Assembly (NCBI RefSeq): GCF_003353065.1
Contig: NZ_CP027806.1
Span: forward strand, 1,942,501 to 2,006,500
Length of the DNA: 64,000 nt
Reading direction: 5' to 3'
Source: Cyclonatronum proteinivorum
Lineage (GTDB): Bacteria; Bacteroidota; Rhodothermia; Balneolales; Cyclonatronaceae
The translations under genes and the position numbers were made by a program. Under the pieces are notes generated by a model. It ran no database searches. It saw only the letters and a list, made by a program, of their open reading frames with translations, and was not told the DNA's origin. The first letter of the stretch is position 1. Every line of letters begins with the position of its first letter. This document shows, piece by piece, positions 53,921 through 63,920 of this stretch.

Positions 53921-55141
53921 TCAGATACGGCTCGCAATCAGCATTTCGATATCACGAAAAGGGATGTCGAAAAAGCGGGACAGTGATTTTTTGGTGAGAT
54001 TCTTTTTATACACATAGGTACCGCTTCGAAGGCTGTGATTCGACCAAAGCGCGGCAGCAAAACCACCTTCATCACCGATTTCAAGCAAAAAGGGCACGAC
54101 CACATTGTTGAGCGCGTAGGTTGATGTACGGGCTACACCTGACGGAATATTAGGCACACAATAATGAATGACGTCGTGCTTCTGAAATACCGGCGACGTA
54201 TGCCGTGTCGGACGGCTTGTTGCCACACAGCCGCCCTGATCAATAACCGTATCCACAATTACGCTGCCGGGCTTCATTGATTCGACCATTTGTTCGGTAA
54301 CCATACACGGGGCCCGATGGCCTTCAACCATGGCCGCACCGATAATCACATCAGCGGCACGGGTAGCCGAGCTCAGATACTGATGGTTGGCCATCATGGT
54401 GATAATCCGGCGGTTGAGCGCATTCTCGAGATGACGCAACCGGCTCAGGTCGTTATCCATCACATACACCTGCGCGCCGTAGCCCAGGGCTGTGCGGGCT
54501 GCATATTCTGCAATGGTTCCTGCGCCCAAAATCACAACCGTTGCCGGCGGAATGCCCGAAATCCCTCCAAGCATAACGCCCTGCCCGTTGGCATAACTTT
54601 CCAGATAATGCGCGGCAATCTGCACCGACATGGAGCCGGTAATCTCGTGCAGCATGCGCACAATGGGGAATGAGCCATCCGTGAGCTGCATGAACTCGAA
54701 GCCCACCCCGGTTATGCCTTTCTGAATCAGCGTTTGAAAAAAAAGCTTGTCCGCATTGCCCAGGTGAATGGCCGACAGCACAATCTGCCCGCTTTCGATA
54801 TGCTCAAGCTCATCCGGTACGGGCGGCGCAACTTTGACAATCATTTCACACCGCCTGAAAACTTCGCGGGCGGTATCGCAGACCGCTGCGCCCGCTTCCG
54901 AATACTCCGTATCAGAAAAATTGGCGCCCTCACCGGCGCCCCGCTCTATAAAAACCTCGTGACCGTTTGCGATCAGCACAGATACGCCGCCGGGCGTCAC
55001 GCTTACCCGGTTTTCATCATTCGACCGCTCTTTCGGGAAACCGATTTTCAGGCTTATCCCCCCGTTCTCTTTCTTGAGCGTTTTTTCAAGCGTCTCAAGT
55101 CCAAGACGCTGGGTAAATTCATCCGGATTTAAAATTTCCAT
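53921..55141 (-). CDS. ald: Alanine dehydrogenase
   Basis: Converts L-alanine to pyruvate and ammonia with NAD. The 406-residue protein has an N-terminal extension of about 30 residues (MEILNPDEFTQRLGLE) before the core start KIGFPKERSNDENRVSVTPGG, a form I recall from other Bacteroidota. Further landmarks are GHEVFIERGAGEGANFSD, KVAPPVPDEL, the nucleotide site (PATVVILGAGTIAEYAARTA), DVIIGAAMVEGHRAPCMV and the C-terminal PNIPSGVARTSTYALNNVV. It lies next to a peptidase gene on the same strand. Confidence 0.95.
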   Translation of the reverse strand: MEILNPDEFTQRLGLETLEKTLKKENGGISLKIGFPKERSNDENRVSVTPGGVSVLIANGHEVFIERGAGEGANFSDTEYSEAGAAVCDTAREVFRRCEMIVKVAPPVPDELEHIESGQIVLSAIHLGNADKLFFQTLIQKGITGVGFEFMQLTDGSFPIVRMLHEITGSMSVQIAAHYLESYANGQGVMLGGISGIPPATVVILGAGTIAEYAARTALGYGAQVYVMDNDLSRLRHLENALNRRIITMMANHQYLSSATRAADVIIGAAMVEGHRAPCMVTEQMVESMKPGSVIVDTVIDQGGCVATSRPTRHTSPVFQKHDVIHYCVPNIPSGVARTSTYALNNVVVPFLLEIGDEGGFAAALWSNHSLRSGTYVYKKNLTKKSLSRFFDIPFRDIEMLIASRI

Positions 55142-55275
55142 GTATTAAACGCTATATTGACCGGCTGTGAGCTGCACAGCGCGTTAGACAAAAAAAGTGG
55201 ACAGCCATCGGCAAAAGTCCATTTTTTAAAATACCTCAATCCCATCCCTTAAACAAAGATAATCCGCACAGCCCC

Positions 55276-56043
55276 ATGAACCTGCGACCCAAAAAGAGCC
55301 TCGGACAGCATTTTTTACGTGATCAGAATATCCTTCGCAAAATTGCGCTTTCGGCGGGCATTCAGAAAGGGGACCGGGTAATCGAAATCGGGCCCGGCGA
55401 AGGCGCGCTCACTGAGTACCTTCTGAGCGTGAGCGATGATGTGTGTGCGGTTGAAGTTGACCCGAGAGCGGTCGAACTCCTCCGCCTGAAATTTCTCGGT
55501 TTAGACGTTCGCCATGCCGACTTTCTTTCGGTCGAGTTGGATGCTTTGCTTGAAGCGGGCAGGCAGCATGTCATCATCGGAAACATCCCTTACAACATCA
55601 CAAGCCCGATTTTGTTTAAGGTGATGGATGCAGGACCTGTATTCCGGCGCGCCGTGTTTCTCATGCAGAAAGAAGTAGCCGAGCGTTTGGTTGCGCGTCC
55701 GGGCAGCAAAGCTTATGGTATCCTGAGCGTGCAGGCGCAGCTGTTGGGAACCGTTGCATATCTCTTTGATGTATCGCGGCACGTCTTTTTTCCCAAACCA
55801 AAGGTTGAGAGCGGGGTAATTACGTTCACGCCGCGGGAAAGTCCGCTCGAAGTCCCGACCGATCAGCTCAAAACCGTGGTACGTATGGCCTTCAATCAGC
55901 GGCGCAAAAAAATGTCGAACAGCCTCAAATCGCTGATTGCGGAACATAAACCTGACGGGGTGAGTTTTGACCTTAATCTCAGGCCCGATCAGCTGACCCC
56001 GCCGGAGTTTATCACCCTCACGCAAGCTATTTTTGAACCATGA
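55276..56043 (+). CDS. rsmA: 16S rRNA dimethyladenosine transferase
   Basis: Dimethylates the two adjacent adenines near the 3' end of 16S rRNA, a late ribosome assembly step. At 255 residues it has normal length. Motifs are KKSLGQHFLRDQNILRKI, VIEIGPGEGALTEYL (SAM site), VCAVEVDPRAVELL, NIPYNITSPILFK (catalytic NIPY) and LMQKEVAERLVARPGSKAYG. The next gene starts inside the stop codon (ATGA overlap), so the two are co-translated. Confidence 0.97.
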   Translation: MNLRPKKSLGQHFLRDQNILRKIALSAGIQKGDRVIEIGPGEGALTEYLLSVSDDVCAVEVDPRAVELLRLKFLGLDVRHADFLSVELDALLEAGRQHVIIGNIPYNITSPILFKVMDAGPVFRRAVFLMQKEVAERLVARPGSKAYGILSVQAQLLGTVAYLFDVSRHVFFPKPKVESGVITFTPRESPLEVPTDQLKTVVRMAFNQRRKKMSNSLKSLIAEHKPDGVSFDLNLRPDQLTPPEFITLTQAIFEP

Positions 56044-58526
56044 ATACCTTCCCGCCAAACATCACCGCTGCGCTAAGGTGCACACTCTTTCTTGTGTTTT
56101 TTTTCGGGATGATGGCTGCCAGCCCTCATGACGTTCGGGCGCAGCAACCGGCACTGTCAGATCCGATCGATGTTATACAGGCTTTTGCGCAGCACCATCA
56201 GGATCTGCCGCGGGAACAGGCTTTCATCCTCACCGATCGGGAGCGCTATTTTTGGGGCAACCGAATCTGGTTTTCGGCTTTCGTGACAGCTGGGGCCGAT
56301 AATTTGTTCTCCGGTATCAGTCGACTCCTGTATGTCGAACTCTATGATGATACCGGCAGCCGAATCGACCGCACCTATGTTCGCCTTGAAAACGGCTCGG
56401 GGCATGGCAGCCTCACTTTTGGCGAAACGCAGCCCCGAAGCGGCACTTTCACTCTTACTGCATACACGAGCTGGATGCTCAATTTTGAAGAAAACCTGAT
56501 GTTCCGAAAACCGCTGCAGGTGACCGAGCTGGGGAAGCTTGTCCGGCCCGCTGAACCCGATACGGAAGACATCAGCCTTGCATTTTTCCCTGAAAGCGGT
56601 CAGTTGCTGGCCGGCGTAACGTCTGAAGTTGTTGTTAAGGCAAGTCTGCCCGACGGGCGTGCCGCAGCCGTTTCCGGTGAAATCCGAACGGCTTCGGGCG
56701 AAAGGGTCGCAACTTTTGAAACAGACGCGACCGGTCTTGGCGCATTCCGGATCAGCCCGGAAGCGGGGCAGCGACTGGAAGCGGTCATCCCGCAAAACCC
56801 CCAGCCTTACGAGCTTGCCGGGGTGCAGCAAACCGGAGTAAGGCTGAACGTTCAGCAAGATCACGACAACGGACAGTTTGTGCTGCATGTACAGAAAAGC
56901 GGGGGAAAAGCAGGTCAGGTGACCGTTTTCGGACACCACAGGGGACGGATTTATTACCTCAGCGAAATGGAGCTGTCAGAGAGCGGAAGCGGCATGGGTT
57001 GGGCTGCGATGGAACTGTTCCCGCCGGGTGCAGTGGAATTCATTGTGCTGGATGAGCGCGGAGACCTTATCGCCCGACGGCCGGTACTCATGCTGAATGA
57101 TGTCCGTCCGCTGCGACTTTCAGCCGAAATCTCAGCCCCGGTTTTTGGACCCCGTGAACAGGTCCGGTTGCGCCTTAACCTCAGAAATGAAACCGGCATG
57201 GCCGTACAAGGCATGGCGACGGTAAGCGTAAGCGCCCAGGAATTTTCAGCCGCAACACCTACGCAGGACGGCTTCCCTGCAAGCCGTCTGAAGCAGCGGT
57301 TGCTTGCCGATCACCTTCTTGGCTTCAGCGAACCAGCCCTTTTACTCCCGCGCTTTCTGGAAAACGACATGCTGACACATGCTGACTGGCTCATCCAAAC
57401 CGCGCCGCCGCAGGACTTCGCCTGGGAGCTTATTTCGAATCCGGAAAAGCTGGCGAATATCCGGCTGCCCGAGAACGGCTTTTCTGTATCGGGAACCATT
57501 CGCACCGGATTCCGTGGCCGTCCGGTTGATGAAGCCAACGTCATTTTTGCTATGGGTCCGAATGATGAAGACCTCTTTGTAATCGATACCAATGAAGACG
57601 GGCGCTTCCTGATGTCGGACATCGATATTATGGGATCATCCCAAATCAGTATTCGTGCAACCGACCGGCGGGGCAGGAGTAATGTTCGGATTGGCCTGGA
57701 TGAACAGTTTGATTTTTTGCCCGATTTTGAAGTGAAGGCGCCGCAGCCCTTTGTGGCAGTCAGTACTGATGAGCAGGAATCGGCGGAGCGCATTGCAAGT
57801 CAGGTACAGCAAACCCGGTTGCTTGAAGAACAACATATCATGGCCGCCATGCAGCTCGATCTCGAAGCCGTAACGGTCACGGCTGAGCGCGAAGATGTGC
57901 AGGAAAACCTGCGCCGGCTTGCAGACGGTGATGTGGGCGGAACCGTGCTGCGGGTGAGTGACAGGCCCGAGCTGCAAAGCCTGACCATCTTTGATTTACT
58001 CATGCGCCTGCCCGGGGTTCAGGTTTCCGGCAACAGCATACGGGTACGCACCGGTGCAATTCAGAACCAGCCGCCGATACTGTTAATTGATGGCGCAGCT
58101 ATAGAAGAAGAACTCATTGCCTCTGTCTCGGCTTCTGATGTGGACAATATCTCAGTGCTTCGCCGACCGGATCAGCTTGCCCGCTTTGGCGCGCAGGGGG
58201 CGACAGGCGTCATTTCCATCCGAACGATCAGGGGGGAGGGACTGCCGGGACGCAGCCTGCCGGTCGTAACTGCTTTCCTGAAAGGATTCGATGAGCCCCC
58301 GCCTTTCTTCTCACCCAACTACACCGGCGTACTCCCGCAGCTCACGGACGAAACCGAAGACAACCGCCTGACGCTGCACTGGCAACCCAACTTTGTCATC
58401 CGGCCCGAAGGCCGCGAAATCCTGTTCTGGACGGGCGACCGCCCCGGCACCTACTGCGCAACCATCGAAGGCCTCTCAACCGACGGCCGCGCTTTCAGCG
58501 AGCACCTCTGTTTTGATGTAGAATGA
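56040..58526 (+). CDS. MG2-type and TonB plug domain surface protein without barrel
   Basis: An 828-residue exported protein; the signal is TLFLVFFFGMMAASPHDVRA. The N-terminal domain starts QAFILTDRERYFWGNRIWFSAFV, the pattern of macroglobulin (MG2-like) domains in Bacteroidota outer membrane proteins, and several more beta domains follow. Near residue 600 is a carboxypeptidase regulatory-like stretch (IRTGFRGRPVDEANVIFAMG is about 490), then a plug domain (LTIFDLLMRLPGVQVSG, LLIDGAAIEEEL, GATGVISIRT). No beta-barrel follows; the C-terminus is short. Its coupling to rsmA is probably by position. The function is unknown. Confidence 0.75.
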   Translation: MNTFPPNITAALRCTLFLVFFFGMMAASPHDVRAQQPALSDPIDVIQAFAQHHQDLPREQAFILTDRERYFWGNRIWFSAFVTAGADNLFSGISRLLYVELYDDTGSRIDRTYVRLENGSGHGSLTFGETQPRSGTFTLTAYTSWMLNFEENLMFRKPLQVTELGKLVRPAEPDTEDISLAFFPESGQLLAGVTSEVVVKASLPDGRAAAVSGEIRTASGERVATFETDATGLGAFRISPEAGQRLEAVIPQNPQPYELAGVQQTGVRLNVQQDHDNGQFVLHVQKSGGKAGQVTVFGHHRGRIYYLSEMELSESGSGMGWAAMELFPPGAVEFIVLDERGDLIARRPVLMLNDVRPLRLSAEISAPVFGPREQVRLRLNLRNETGMAVQGMATVSVSAQEFSAATPTQDGFPASRLKQRLLADHLLGFSEPALLLPRFLENDMLTHADWLIQTAPPQDFAWELISNPEKLANIRLPENGFSVSGTIRTGFRGRPVDEANVIFAMGPNDEDLFVIDTNEDGRFLMSDIDIMGSSQISIRATDRRGRSNVRIGLDEQFDFLPDFEVKAPQPFVAVSTDEQESAERIASQVQQTRLLEEQHIMAAMQLDLEAVTVTAEREDVQENLRRLADGDVGGTVLRVSDRPELQSLTIFDLLMRLPGVQVSGNSIRVRTGAIQNQPPILLIDGAAIEEELIASVSASDVDNISVLRRPDQLARFGAQGATGVISIRTIRGEGLPGRSLPVVTAFLKGFDEPPPFFSPNYTGVLPQLTDETEDNRLTLHWQPNFVIRPEGREILFWTGDRPGTYCATIEGLSTDGRAFSEHLCFDVE

Positions 58527-58760
58527 TCAAGCGGCAGCCGGATTGTTGGGGATAAATTTTTTTGTGACAGGTCTGCGGCTGACGGCGGATGATGCCGACG
58601 TATGCAGATTTGGCTTTTCCTGCCCCCCTTTGTTTTGAACAAGATTTTTAGGATTGCGGGATGGACAGGATTTTGAAAATAACCTCACAAACCAGTTCAA
58701 ACCACGTTCTCGTGCCTGAACCGTACTTGAACCCGTACCTACCCCAACGCCAACTCGAAC

Positions 58761-59018
58761 GCGTCATCCCGGAAATGCTGCAATTCGGCGTTTTTTAACC
58801 ATCACGAAAAGAGGTGCAGCATTATCCGGGATCTGCCAAGCCTGAACTATCGCAATGCAATAGCTGGCCTGGGAAGCCGGAACCACAAAGCCCCCAGTCG
58901 CCATTGGAGGCCCAGTTACCGGCATGGTCGCAGGCCGAAGCTGGTAGATCCCGGATAACGCCGTTGAGCTATGGCATTGATAATAATGCACCTAAGTGGG
59001 TGTTTTCGGGATGACGCC
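58761..59018. repeat. Large nested inverted repeat in a gene-free stretch
   Basis: Outer arms GCGTCATCCCGGAAA (58761) and TTTTCGGGATGACGCC (59003-59018) are near complements. Inner arms TTATCCGGGATCTGCCA and TGGTAGATCCCGGATAA (58942 on) match at 16 of 17, about 105 bases apart. Sequence of the CATCCCGGA type is common in intergenic repeats. The 58527-59370 gap holds no gene that I can support; it also has GC-rich CCGCGGTC repeats near 59166-59196 and repeat copy C. Confidence 0.65.
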
Positions 59019-59203
59019 GTGGGGCTTCGATGGGCTTTTGAGGCAAAGCGTATCTTTGGGGCTTTGATTGTGGCGTTGCCATGCCCCGGTGTTCGGGATG
59101 ACGCGTTTTTTGCATTTTTTGGGGTGACGAGCGGTCGTTCACCGTCCGCTCTCCGTCTTCCCCGGCCCGCGGTCTCCGGTCCGCGGTCCGCGGTCTGCCG
59201 TCC

Positions 59204-59300
59204 CAAAAAAGCAACGCATTCATCTTTGATTTGGGATCTCACAATCTGTCACGAAAGACCGTGATGTTCTCTGAGTTTCCCCCAAAAATAAAAAAGCATG
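59204..59300 (-). repeat. Interspersed 3'-end repeat, copy C
   Basis: Read on the - strand: GCTTTTTTATTTTTGGGGGA, then GAACATCACGGTCTTTCGTG and a more diverged end (CCCAAATCAAAGATGAAT). It lies 70 bases after the stop of the DUF418 gene at 59371 and in its direction. It is the most diverged of the three copies at its far end. Confidence 0.8.
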
Positions 59301-59370
59301 TTTTGGCAATGTTGCCGGGGGTAGGGGTTTTTGTGCGACCTGCGACTTGCAGTACCTGGTCGTCGCCCGG

Positions 59371-60642
59371 CTATTTCAGGTAGGTGCCTTTGCGCCAGAG
59401 CCATTCGAGCGGACCCATTTTGCGGGTTTTGAAGTAATAGTTGCTGTACACGATCTGCACGGCGAAGATGGCGAGAGCGAGCGGAATGGTACCAAGCGGG
59501 CTCAGGCTTCCGTAGAAACCGAGGCCGTAGCCGAGGAAAATGGTGGTGCAGATCACGGACTGCAGGATGTAGTTGGTGAGGGCCATGCGTCCGACAGGGG
59601 CGGCGAGGTGCAGCTGTCTGCCGAAGGCGCTTTCGCCGGATTCGTGCTTTTCGAGCAGGCGGAGGATGTAGCCCACGTAGGCCATGGTGAGGGCGGGGGT
59701 GCCAATCAGGAAGCTGATGAGCTGAATGAGTACCCAGCTGTTCATGCCGACGGCGTCGGCTTGCAGGCCGGACCAGGCGTAAAGCCCTGAAAAAATGAGG
59801 CCTGCAATGAGGTTGCGCTGCCGGGTTGGGATGAACCATTCGCGGAGCTGTTTGGGGTTTTGGAGCAGGCCCTGTCCTTTGCGGGCGACGAGCAGGCCGA
59901 AGATGAAGACCGAGAAAATCCACGCGTAGCCTGCCGGAGAAAACAGCATGCCGAACCAGGCAAAGTGCAGCTCTTCCTGGCGGTAGGCCATCATCTCGCG
60001 GAAGCTGCCTTCGAGATAGACGATATAGCCGCGATCCATCTGTTCCTGAAACTCCGCCCGTTGCTGCGCGAATGCGGCTTCGATTTCTGCGGCGGCTTCG
60101 GGCATGCTCATCCCCCAGGCAACGAGCGCAACGAGTGCGGCATTGATGAATACCAGGAGACCCAGCGCGATGCCGATCCAGATTTTGAGGGTTTTGTCGG
60201 TGCGCTTCATGAAAAGGAGGAGCAACAGGCCGATGACTGCGTAGGGCAGGAGGATGTCGCCGGACCACAGAAAGTGTCCGTGTGCCAGACCAATGAGGAG
60301 AAGGATGCCCATGCGGCGGCTGAAGACAATGCCCGGACTTAGCCCTTTTTCGCGCAGCCGCTCCGTGAAGATGTAGAAGCCCAGCCCGAAGAGGAAGGAG
60401 AAGAGGGTAATGAATTTGCCTTCAAAAAACAACCGGATGAAGAAGGCTGCAGCGTCCTGAAGCGGGCCGCCGGGGATTAGTCCCTCCGCCGCGTACTGAA
60501 ACATGGGGTGAGAAAACAGCGCGAGGTTCACGACAAGAATGCCAAAAAGGGCAATCCCCCGCAAAATGTCGAGGTCAGCGATGCGGGCTACGGGTTTGAC
60601 TGGCGCAGCGGTTTCTGCGGTCTGCGATGATATGGGCGACAT
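59371..60642 (-). CDS. DUF418 family membrane protein
   Basis: A 423-residue polytopic protein with about ten helices. The first conserved region is RIADLDILRGIALFGILVVN, followed by KFITLFSFLFGLGFYIF and RRMGILLLIGLAHGHFLWSG, as in YeiB-like DUF418 proteins. The C-terminal DUF418 domain is AAPVGRMALTNYILQSVICT, then IYSNYYFKTRKMGPLEWLWR-like sequence. Related families transfer acyl groups across the membrane, but the job of DUF418 proteins is unproven. It lies 112 bases from uvrA on the same strand. Confidence 0.85.
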   Translation of the reverse strand: MSPISSQTAETAAPVKPVARIADLDILRGIALFGILVVNLALFSHPMFQYAAEGLIPGGPLQDAAAFFIRLFFEGKFITLFSFLFGLGFYIFTERLREKGLSPGIVFSRRMGILLLIGLAHGHFLWSGDILLPYAVIGLLLLLFMKRTDKTLKIWIGIALGLLVFINAALVALVAWGMSMPEAAAEIEAAFAQQRAEFQEQMDRGYIVYLEGSFREMMAYRQEELHFAWFGMLFSPAGYAWIFSVFIFGLLVARKGQGLLQNPKQLREWFIPTRQRNLIAGLIFSGLYAWSGLQADAVGMNSWVLIQLISFLIGTPALTMAYVGYILRLLEKHESGESAFGRQLHLAAPVGRMALTNYILQSVICTTIFLGYGLGFYGSLSPLGTIPLALAIFAVQIVYSNYYFKTRKMGPLEWLWRKGTYLK

Positions 60643-60754
60643 GGTGTATGCTGAATAATGTTCGGAAAAGGCAGTGCGTATAAGTCGTTGAAAATACGTA
60701 TTGCCTTGTTCAGATTCCCCTTTATTTACTCAGCATATCATGTGCCGCAGGCAG

Positions 60755-63613
60755 TTAGGATGTAACCGCTTTTTTGAGGGACGCTGCGTGCCTTTCAAGC
60801 TCTTCCCTGAGAAAGCGACCGGTGACGCTTTCGTCATTTTGGGCGACTTCTTCCGGCGTGCCCTGAGCAATAATCTGCCCGCCGGCCCGTCCGCCTTCCG
60901 GACCCATATCAATAAGGTGATCCGCCGCTTTGATGAGGTCGAGGTTGTGCTCAATCACGAGCACGGTGTTGCCCTTATCGACCAGCATTTGAATGACATC
61001 GACCAGCATGCGCACATCTTCGAAGTGCAGGCCGGTTGTGGGTTCATCCATCACATAAAGGGTGTTGCCGGTTCCGATTTTGGAGAGTTCGCGCGCGAGT
61101 TTGATGCGCTGCGCTTCGCCCCCGCTGAGGGTTGTACTCGGCTGACCAATGGTGAGGTAGCCGAGGCCGACGGCGTTCAGGGTTTCGAGTATGCGTTTGA
61201 TGCGGGGCATGGCATCGAAGAAGTCCACGGCTTCGCTCACCGGCATGTTCAGCACGTCGTTGATATTCTTGCCTTTGTAGTAAATCTCGAGGGTTTCGCG
61301 GTTATAGCGCTTGCCGTTGCAGGCCTCGCATTTCACATACACATCGGGCAGGAAATTCATCTCGATTTTCTTGAGGCCGTCCCCGCCGCAGGCTTCGCAG
61401 CGTCCGCCCTTTACATTGAACGAGAACCGGCCCTGATCATAGCCGCGGATGCGCGACTCGGCCAGTTCAGCGAAGAGCGAGCGGATGGCGTCAAAAACTT
61501 TGGTGTAGGTGCCGGGATTGGAGCGGGGCGTGCGCCCGATCGGACTCTGATCGATGGAGATGATTTTGTCGATGTTGTCGATACCGATGACTTCATCGTA
61601 AGGCAGGGCGGCTTGTTTGGCGCGGTAGAAGTGATTGGAAAGCACCGGAACCAGCGTTTGGTTGATGAGCGAGCTTTTTCCGCTGCCGCTCACGCCGGTT
61701 GCCGCGATGAAGGTGCCGAGGGGAAGCTCCAGATCCACGCGCTTGAGGTTGTGTCCGCGCGCACCCCGCACCGATAGGGTTTTGCCGTTGCCTTTGCGGC
61801 GCTTCGGACGGATTTCCACGAGCTTGTCATAGCGCAGATAGGCGGAGGTCATGGTTTCGGGAGCCAGTTCTTCGGGCCGGCCTTTGGTGACGATTTCACC
61901 GCCGTAGGTGCCTGCGCCCGGACCCATGTCGATCACGAAATCGGCATGCTCGATGGTTTCGCGGTCGTGCTCCACAACGAGCACGCTGTTGCCGAGATCA
62001 CGCAGGGTTTTAAGGGAGTTGATGAGCTTGATGTTGTCGCGCTGATGCAGGCCGATGCTTGGCTCGTCCAGAATGTAGAGCACCCCGACAAGCTGCGTGC
62101 CGATCTGCGTCGCAAGCCGGATGCGCTGTGCTTCGCCCCCGCTGAGGGTCTGCGCTTCGCGGTCGAGGGTGAGGTAGTTCAGCCCTACGTTTAACAGAAA
62201 ATCGAGACGGTCGCGGATTTCTTTGATAACCTGCGAGCCGATCAGCCGCTGCCGGTCGGTGAGTTCAAGCCGGTCGATGGTGTACCGCAGCTCTGCGATG
62301 TCGAGTTGCACGAGGTCGGCGATGGTATGCTCGCCCAATTTGTAAGAGAGCGCTTCTTTGTTGAGACGTCCGCCCCCGCAGGCAGCGCATTTCACCTTAT
62401 TCATGAAAGCTTCGGCTTTCTTTTTTTGGCCTTTGGTGCTGCCTTCACTGAAGGATTCGCGCACCATAGCCGCAAGGCCTTCAAACTTTTGCTTGTAGAA
62501 GACGTCGCCGTCGCCAAAGTTGTACTTCACTTTGTAAGTCTTATTCCCGCTGCCATAGAAAAGCACGTTCAGTACCGGAGCCGGAATTTCACTGAAAGGG
62601 GTGTCAAGACCGAAGCCGGCTTCTTCGAGCACCGCTTCGATTTGTTTGAAGGCGAAGTTGGTTTTGGGCGTCCCGAGAAAGCGGATGGCGCCCTGATTCA
62701 CTGAAAGGGAGTGATTGGGTATGACGAGATCGGGATCGACATCGTAGTCGTAGCCGAGACCGTCGCAGGTCGGGCAGGCGCCGTAGGGGGAGTTGAAGGA
62801 AAACAGGTTGGGCGCCGGATCTTCGTAGGCAAGGCCGCTTTCGGCGTCGAAGAGCTTCATCGAATAGAGCTGGTCTCGGGCGGATTCGCCCCCGCTTTCA
62901 GGGATGTGCAAAATCACGTTGCCGTCGGCCATTTGCAGCGCGGTTTCGACAGACTGCGCGATGCGAGTGCGGCTGTTTTCGGTCACGACAAAGCGGTCGA
63001 TGACCACATCTATATTATGCGTCTTGTAGCGGTCGAGCTTCATGTCCGGCGCGAGTTCCAGAAACTTCCCGTTCACCCGCACGCGGATGTAGCCCTGTTT
63101 CAGGGTTTGCTCGAAGAGCTCGCGGTAATGCCCTTTGCGGCCGCGCACGACCGGCGCAAGGCAGTAGGCCTTCGTTTTTTCGGGCAGCTGCATGATGGTA
63201 TCCACAACCTGATCGGTGGTTTGCTTCTGCATTTTGTTGCCGCTCAGGTAGGAGTAGGGGATGCCGACCCGGGCGTAGAGCAGGCGCAGGTAGTCGTAAA
63301 TCTCAGTTACGGTGCCGACCGTTGAGCGCGGATTCCGGTTGGTCGTTTTCTGATCGATGGAAATCACCGGGGAAAGCCCGTCGATGAAATCCACATCAGG
63401 ACGCTCCATCATCCCTAAAAACTGCCGCGCGTAGGCCGAGAGCGACTCCATGAAGCGGCGCTGCCCTTCGGCATAGATGGTGTCGAAAGCGAGAGAAGAC
63501 TTTCCCGAACCGGAAAGTCCGGTAATGACGACGAGCTGTTCGCGGGGAATGTCGATGTCGATTTTTTTCAGGTTATGCTCGCGGGCGCCGCGTACGATAA
63601 TGGACGAATACAA
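60755..63613 (-). CDS. uvrA: UvrABC system protein A
   Basis: The damage-sensing ATPase of nucleotide excision repair. It carries two ABC modules: [20 protein letters not shown] (first Walker A), the [13 protein letters not shown] region and [12 protein letters not shown] zinc modules, [16 protein letters not shown] and [10 protein letters not shown], then [22 protein letters not shown] ... [11 protein letters not shown] (second zinc module), [17 protein letters not shown] and [14 protein letters not shown]. The start is uncertain: TTG at 63611-63613 gives 952 residues, close to the family norm, with the conserved [11 protein letters not shown] at once. An upstream TTG at 63700 adds 29 residues with no match. 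Confidence 0.95.
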   Translation of the reverse strand: MYSSIIVRGAREHNLKKIDIDIPREQLVVITGLSGSGKSSLAFDTIYAEGQRRFMESLSAYARQFLGMMERPDVDFIDGLSPVISIDQKTTNRNPRSTVGTVTEIYDYLRLLYARVGIPYSYLSGNKMQKQTTDQVVDTIMQLPEKTKAYCLAPVVRGRKGHYRELFEQTLKQGYIRVRVNGKFLELAPDMKLDRYKTHNIDVVIDRFVVTENSRTRIAQSVETALQMADGNVILHIPESGGESARDQLYSMKLFDAESGLAYEDPAPNLFSFNSPYGACPTCDGLGYDYDVDPDLVIPNHSLSVNQGAIRFLGTPKTNFAFKQIEAVLEEAGFGLDTPFSEIPAPVLNVLFYGSGNKTYKVKYNFGDGDVFYKQKFEGLAAMVRESFSEGSTKGQKKKAEAFMNKVKCAACGGGRLNKEALSYKLGEHTIADLVQLDIAELRYTIDRLELTDRQRLIGSQVIKEIRDRLDFLLNVGLNYLTLDREAQTLSGGEAQRIRLATQIGTQLVGVLYILDEPSIGLHQRDNIKLINSLKTLRDLGNSVLVVEHDRETIEHADFVIDMGPGAGTYGGEIVTKGRPEELAPETMTSAYLRYDKLVEIRPKRRKGNGKTLSVRGARGHNLKRVDLELPLGTFIAATGVSGSGKSSLINQTLVPVLSNHFYRAKQAALPYDEVIGIDNIDKIISIDQSPIGRTPRSNPGTYTKVFDAIRSLFAELAESRIRGYDQGRFSFNVKGGRCEACGGDGLKKIEMNFLPDVYVKCEACNGKRYNRETLEIYYKGKNINDVLNMPVSEAVDFFDAMPRIKRILETLNAVGLGYLTIGQPSTTLSGGEAQRIKLARELSKIGTGNTLYVMDEPTTGLHFEDVRMLVDVIQMLVDKGNTVLVIEHNLDLIKAADHLIDMGPEGGRAGGQIIAQGTPEEVAQNDESVTGRFLREELERHAASLKKAVTS

Positions 63614-63920
63614 AATGTGTTTTTTTGGGATGGGTTTGGGATTGCACCGAAAGGCTTTTCGATAAACTAGGCTGAGCCACAATAGCTTCAGGTTCTGCAA
63701 AAGACCAATCCCAAAGATAAGGTTTCCTGCATTAACATAGTTCCGCTTTCCCCTGCGGTTACGGTTACCGCGCTAAATCATGCAGCATGAATTAAGAGAA
63801 GTAATTACGCCCCGAAAACCTTATTTTAGCGCCCTTTATACTAAGACCTGCCGTCTTTAAACAAGCTTTTTACTGATACTCAATTTTCTGCCTGACTTAT
63901 AGGACGTACATTTTTTGCTC

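Noticed and set aside
58527-59370. Protein genes in the 840-base gap
   Set aside because: All frames there are short, lack family motifs and overlap inverted repeats on both strands.
59249-60268. A 339-codon - strand frame overlapping the DUF418 gene
   Set aside because: It is Arg-, Pro- and His-rich in the wrong frame, typical of a shifted reading of a GC-rich gene; the DUF418 frame has coherent helices.
60701-61777. A 358-codon + strand frame opposite the uvrA 3' end
   Set aside because: It overlaps both zinc and ABC motifs of uvrA on the other strand and has no recognisable domain.
62711-63325. A 204-codon + strand frame opposite uvrA
   Set aside because: Antisense shadow of conserved ATPase sequence, with no start context or motif.
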